From Thermoplasmata archaeon (lineage in GTDB: Archaea > Thermoplasmatota > Thermoplasmata > SG8-5 > JAGLSY01): a stretch of 6,252 bases of DNA. The notes below the pieces were generated by a model. The model did not search any database. It was not told the DNA's origin and saw only the letters and a list, made by a program, of their open reading frames with translations. Shown piece after piece: positions 5,980 to 6,252 of the stretch. Each line of letters opens with the position of its first letter. Position 1 is the first letter of the stretch. Where the stretch lies: the NCBI GenBank assembly GCA_023135545.1, contig JAGLSY010000230.1:1-6252 (forward strand), given 5' to 3'. The position numbers and the translations under genes were made by a program.

Positions 5980-6047
5980 TGGTCGAAGTCATGGATCTTA
6001 AAGAAGACCCTTTGGAGAAAGGGGGAGGCACAGATGACCTCTTCTGA
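5976..6047 (+). CDS. Possible 23-codon mini-ORF ending in DDLF
   Basis: ATG 5976 overlaps the GNAT stop (ATGA), with a second ATG at 5979; the frame runs to TGA 6045-6047 and encodes MMVEVMDLKEDPLEKGGG followed by TDDLF. A purine-rich AGAGGA at 5969-5974 could serve as a Shine-Dalgarno for ATG 5979. It fills the whole gap between the GNAT and MBL genes and overlaps the MBL start by 14 bases. Its gly-acidic-DDLF ending matches the last residues of the 835-residue flavoprotein. It may be a small protein, a coupling leader for the MBL gene, or a chance reading frame, since such short frames are common. No family is recognised. Confidence 0.3.
   Translation: MMVEVMDLKEDPLEKGGGTDDLF
6008..6028 (+). 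promoter_or_regulatory. Hairpin overlapping the Shine-Dalgarno of the MBL gene
   Basis: CCCTTT (6008-6013), a GGAG loop, and AAAGGG (6018-6023) form a perfect 6-bp stem. Its right arm shares bases 6021-6023 with GGGGGAGG (6021-6028), the strong Shine-Dalgarno 5 bases before ATG 6034. The hairpin would partly hide this site. Ribosomes finishing the GNAT gene or reading the mini-ORF would open it, so it may couple MBL translation to upstream translation. The structure is seen; the regulation is inferred. Confidence 0.4.
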
Positions 6048-6252
6048 ACTTCATGTAAAGAGGCTGGTCGTGGGCCCCGTGACCACGAACTGTTACATTG
6101 TCTGGGACGATGAATCCATGGAAGGAGCCATCATAGACCCCGGCGAGGAAGCCGAAAGGATTTTGAACGCTGTCAAAGAGTTGGAAGTCAAAATAAAATA
6201 CATACTGGCCACCCACTGCCACTTTGATCACATAGCCGCAGTTGCCGCACTC
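6034..6252 (+). CDS. Metallo-beta-lactamase-fold hydrolase, glyoxalase II-like (3' truncated)
   Basis: The first 73 residues are present and the frame is open at the window's right edge. Family proteins are usually about 200 residues or more, so most is outside. The N-terminus has the strand pattern LVVGPVTTNCYIV, GAIIDPGEEAERI, then ILATHCHFDHIAAV, which contains the metal-binding HxHxDH signature (His61, His63, Asp65, His66). This family hydrolyses thioesters such as S-lactoylglutathione, and other members act on a range of esters and lactams. In this operon a CoA-thioester or housekeeping role is conceivable, but nothing in the visible part fixes the substrate. ATG 6034 is preferred because GGGGGAGG (6021-6028) lies 5 bases upstream. 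Cys62 replaces the common Gly/Thr between the first two histidines, which is tolerated in the family. Confidence 0.85.
   Translation, partial: MTSSELHVKRLVVGPVTTNCYIVWDDESMEGAIIDPGEEAERILNAVKELEVKIKYILATHCHFDHIAAVAAL

Noticed and set aside
146..6231. Many reverse-strand and alternate-frame open frames of 60-230 codons
   Set aside because: All lie opposite or across genes with clear family motifs, show low-complexity Ser/Pro/Arg-rich translations and no recognisable domains or ribosome sites.

Overview
The window holds part of a single plus-strand operon, densely packed with genes, for anaerobic reduction of an aromatic acyl-CoA. In order it contains: the 3' part of a bzdO-type reductase subunit (1-966), the two ATPase/activator subunits bzdP (979-1758) and bzdQ (1760-2626), an eight-cysteine ferredoxin (2638-2925), an 835-residue iron-sulfur flavoprotein (2989-5496), a GNAT acetyltransferase (5524-5979), a possible 23-codon mini-ORF (5976-6047), and the first 73 codons of a metallo-beta-lactamase-fold hydrolase (6034 to the window end). 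The order O-P-Q-ferredoxin-oxidoreductase recalls the bzdNOPQM...V arrangement of Azoarcus-type class I (ATP-dependent) benzoyl-CoA reductases. bzdN would be expected just upstream of the window.

The likely division of labour is as follows. The flavoprotein takes electrons from a pyridine nucleotide and passes them through a chain of Fe-S clusters. The ferredoxin carries low-potential electrons onward. BzdP and BzdQ, two different ASKHA-fold ATPases sharing a Cys-ligated [4Fe-4S] cluster, use ATP to push electrons into BzdN/BzdO, where the aromatic ring of the CoA thioester is reduced. Two distinct ATPase subunits point to a benzoyl-CoA-reductase-type complex and away from a 2-hydroxyacyl-CoA dehydratase with its homodimeric activator. 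The exact substrate (benzoyl-CoA, a methyl- or hydroxy-benzoyl-CoA, or another aryl-CoA) cannot be read from this window. The roles of the GNAT and MBL genes are unknown.

The organism is a strict anaerobe degrading aromatics. Base composition looks close to balanced, arginine is coded largely by AGG/AGA and ATA is common for isoleucine, with strong GGAGG-type Shine-Dalgarno sites. This is unlike the betaproteobacterial bzd hosts. It would fit some Desulfobacterota, Chloroflexota or Euryarchaeota, and I cannot choose among them.

The least explained parts are in and after the flavoprotein. It has an extra cysteine-rich insert in its NuoG-like module, a pyridine-nucleotide site without the usual Arg-Arg pair, and a C-terminal domain of about 70 residues that looks like a degenerate GIY-YIG fold, followed by an acidic tail ending in DDLF. 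The mini-ORF before the MBL gene ends in the same DDLF, and it runs through a small hairpin that overlaps the MBL gene's Shine-Dalgarno. No gap between genes exceeds about 65 bases, and I found no RNA genes, mobile elements or CRISPR.
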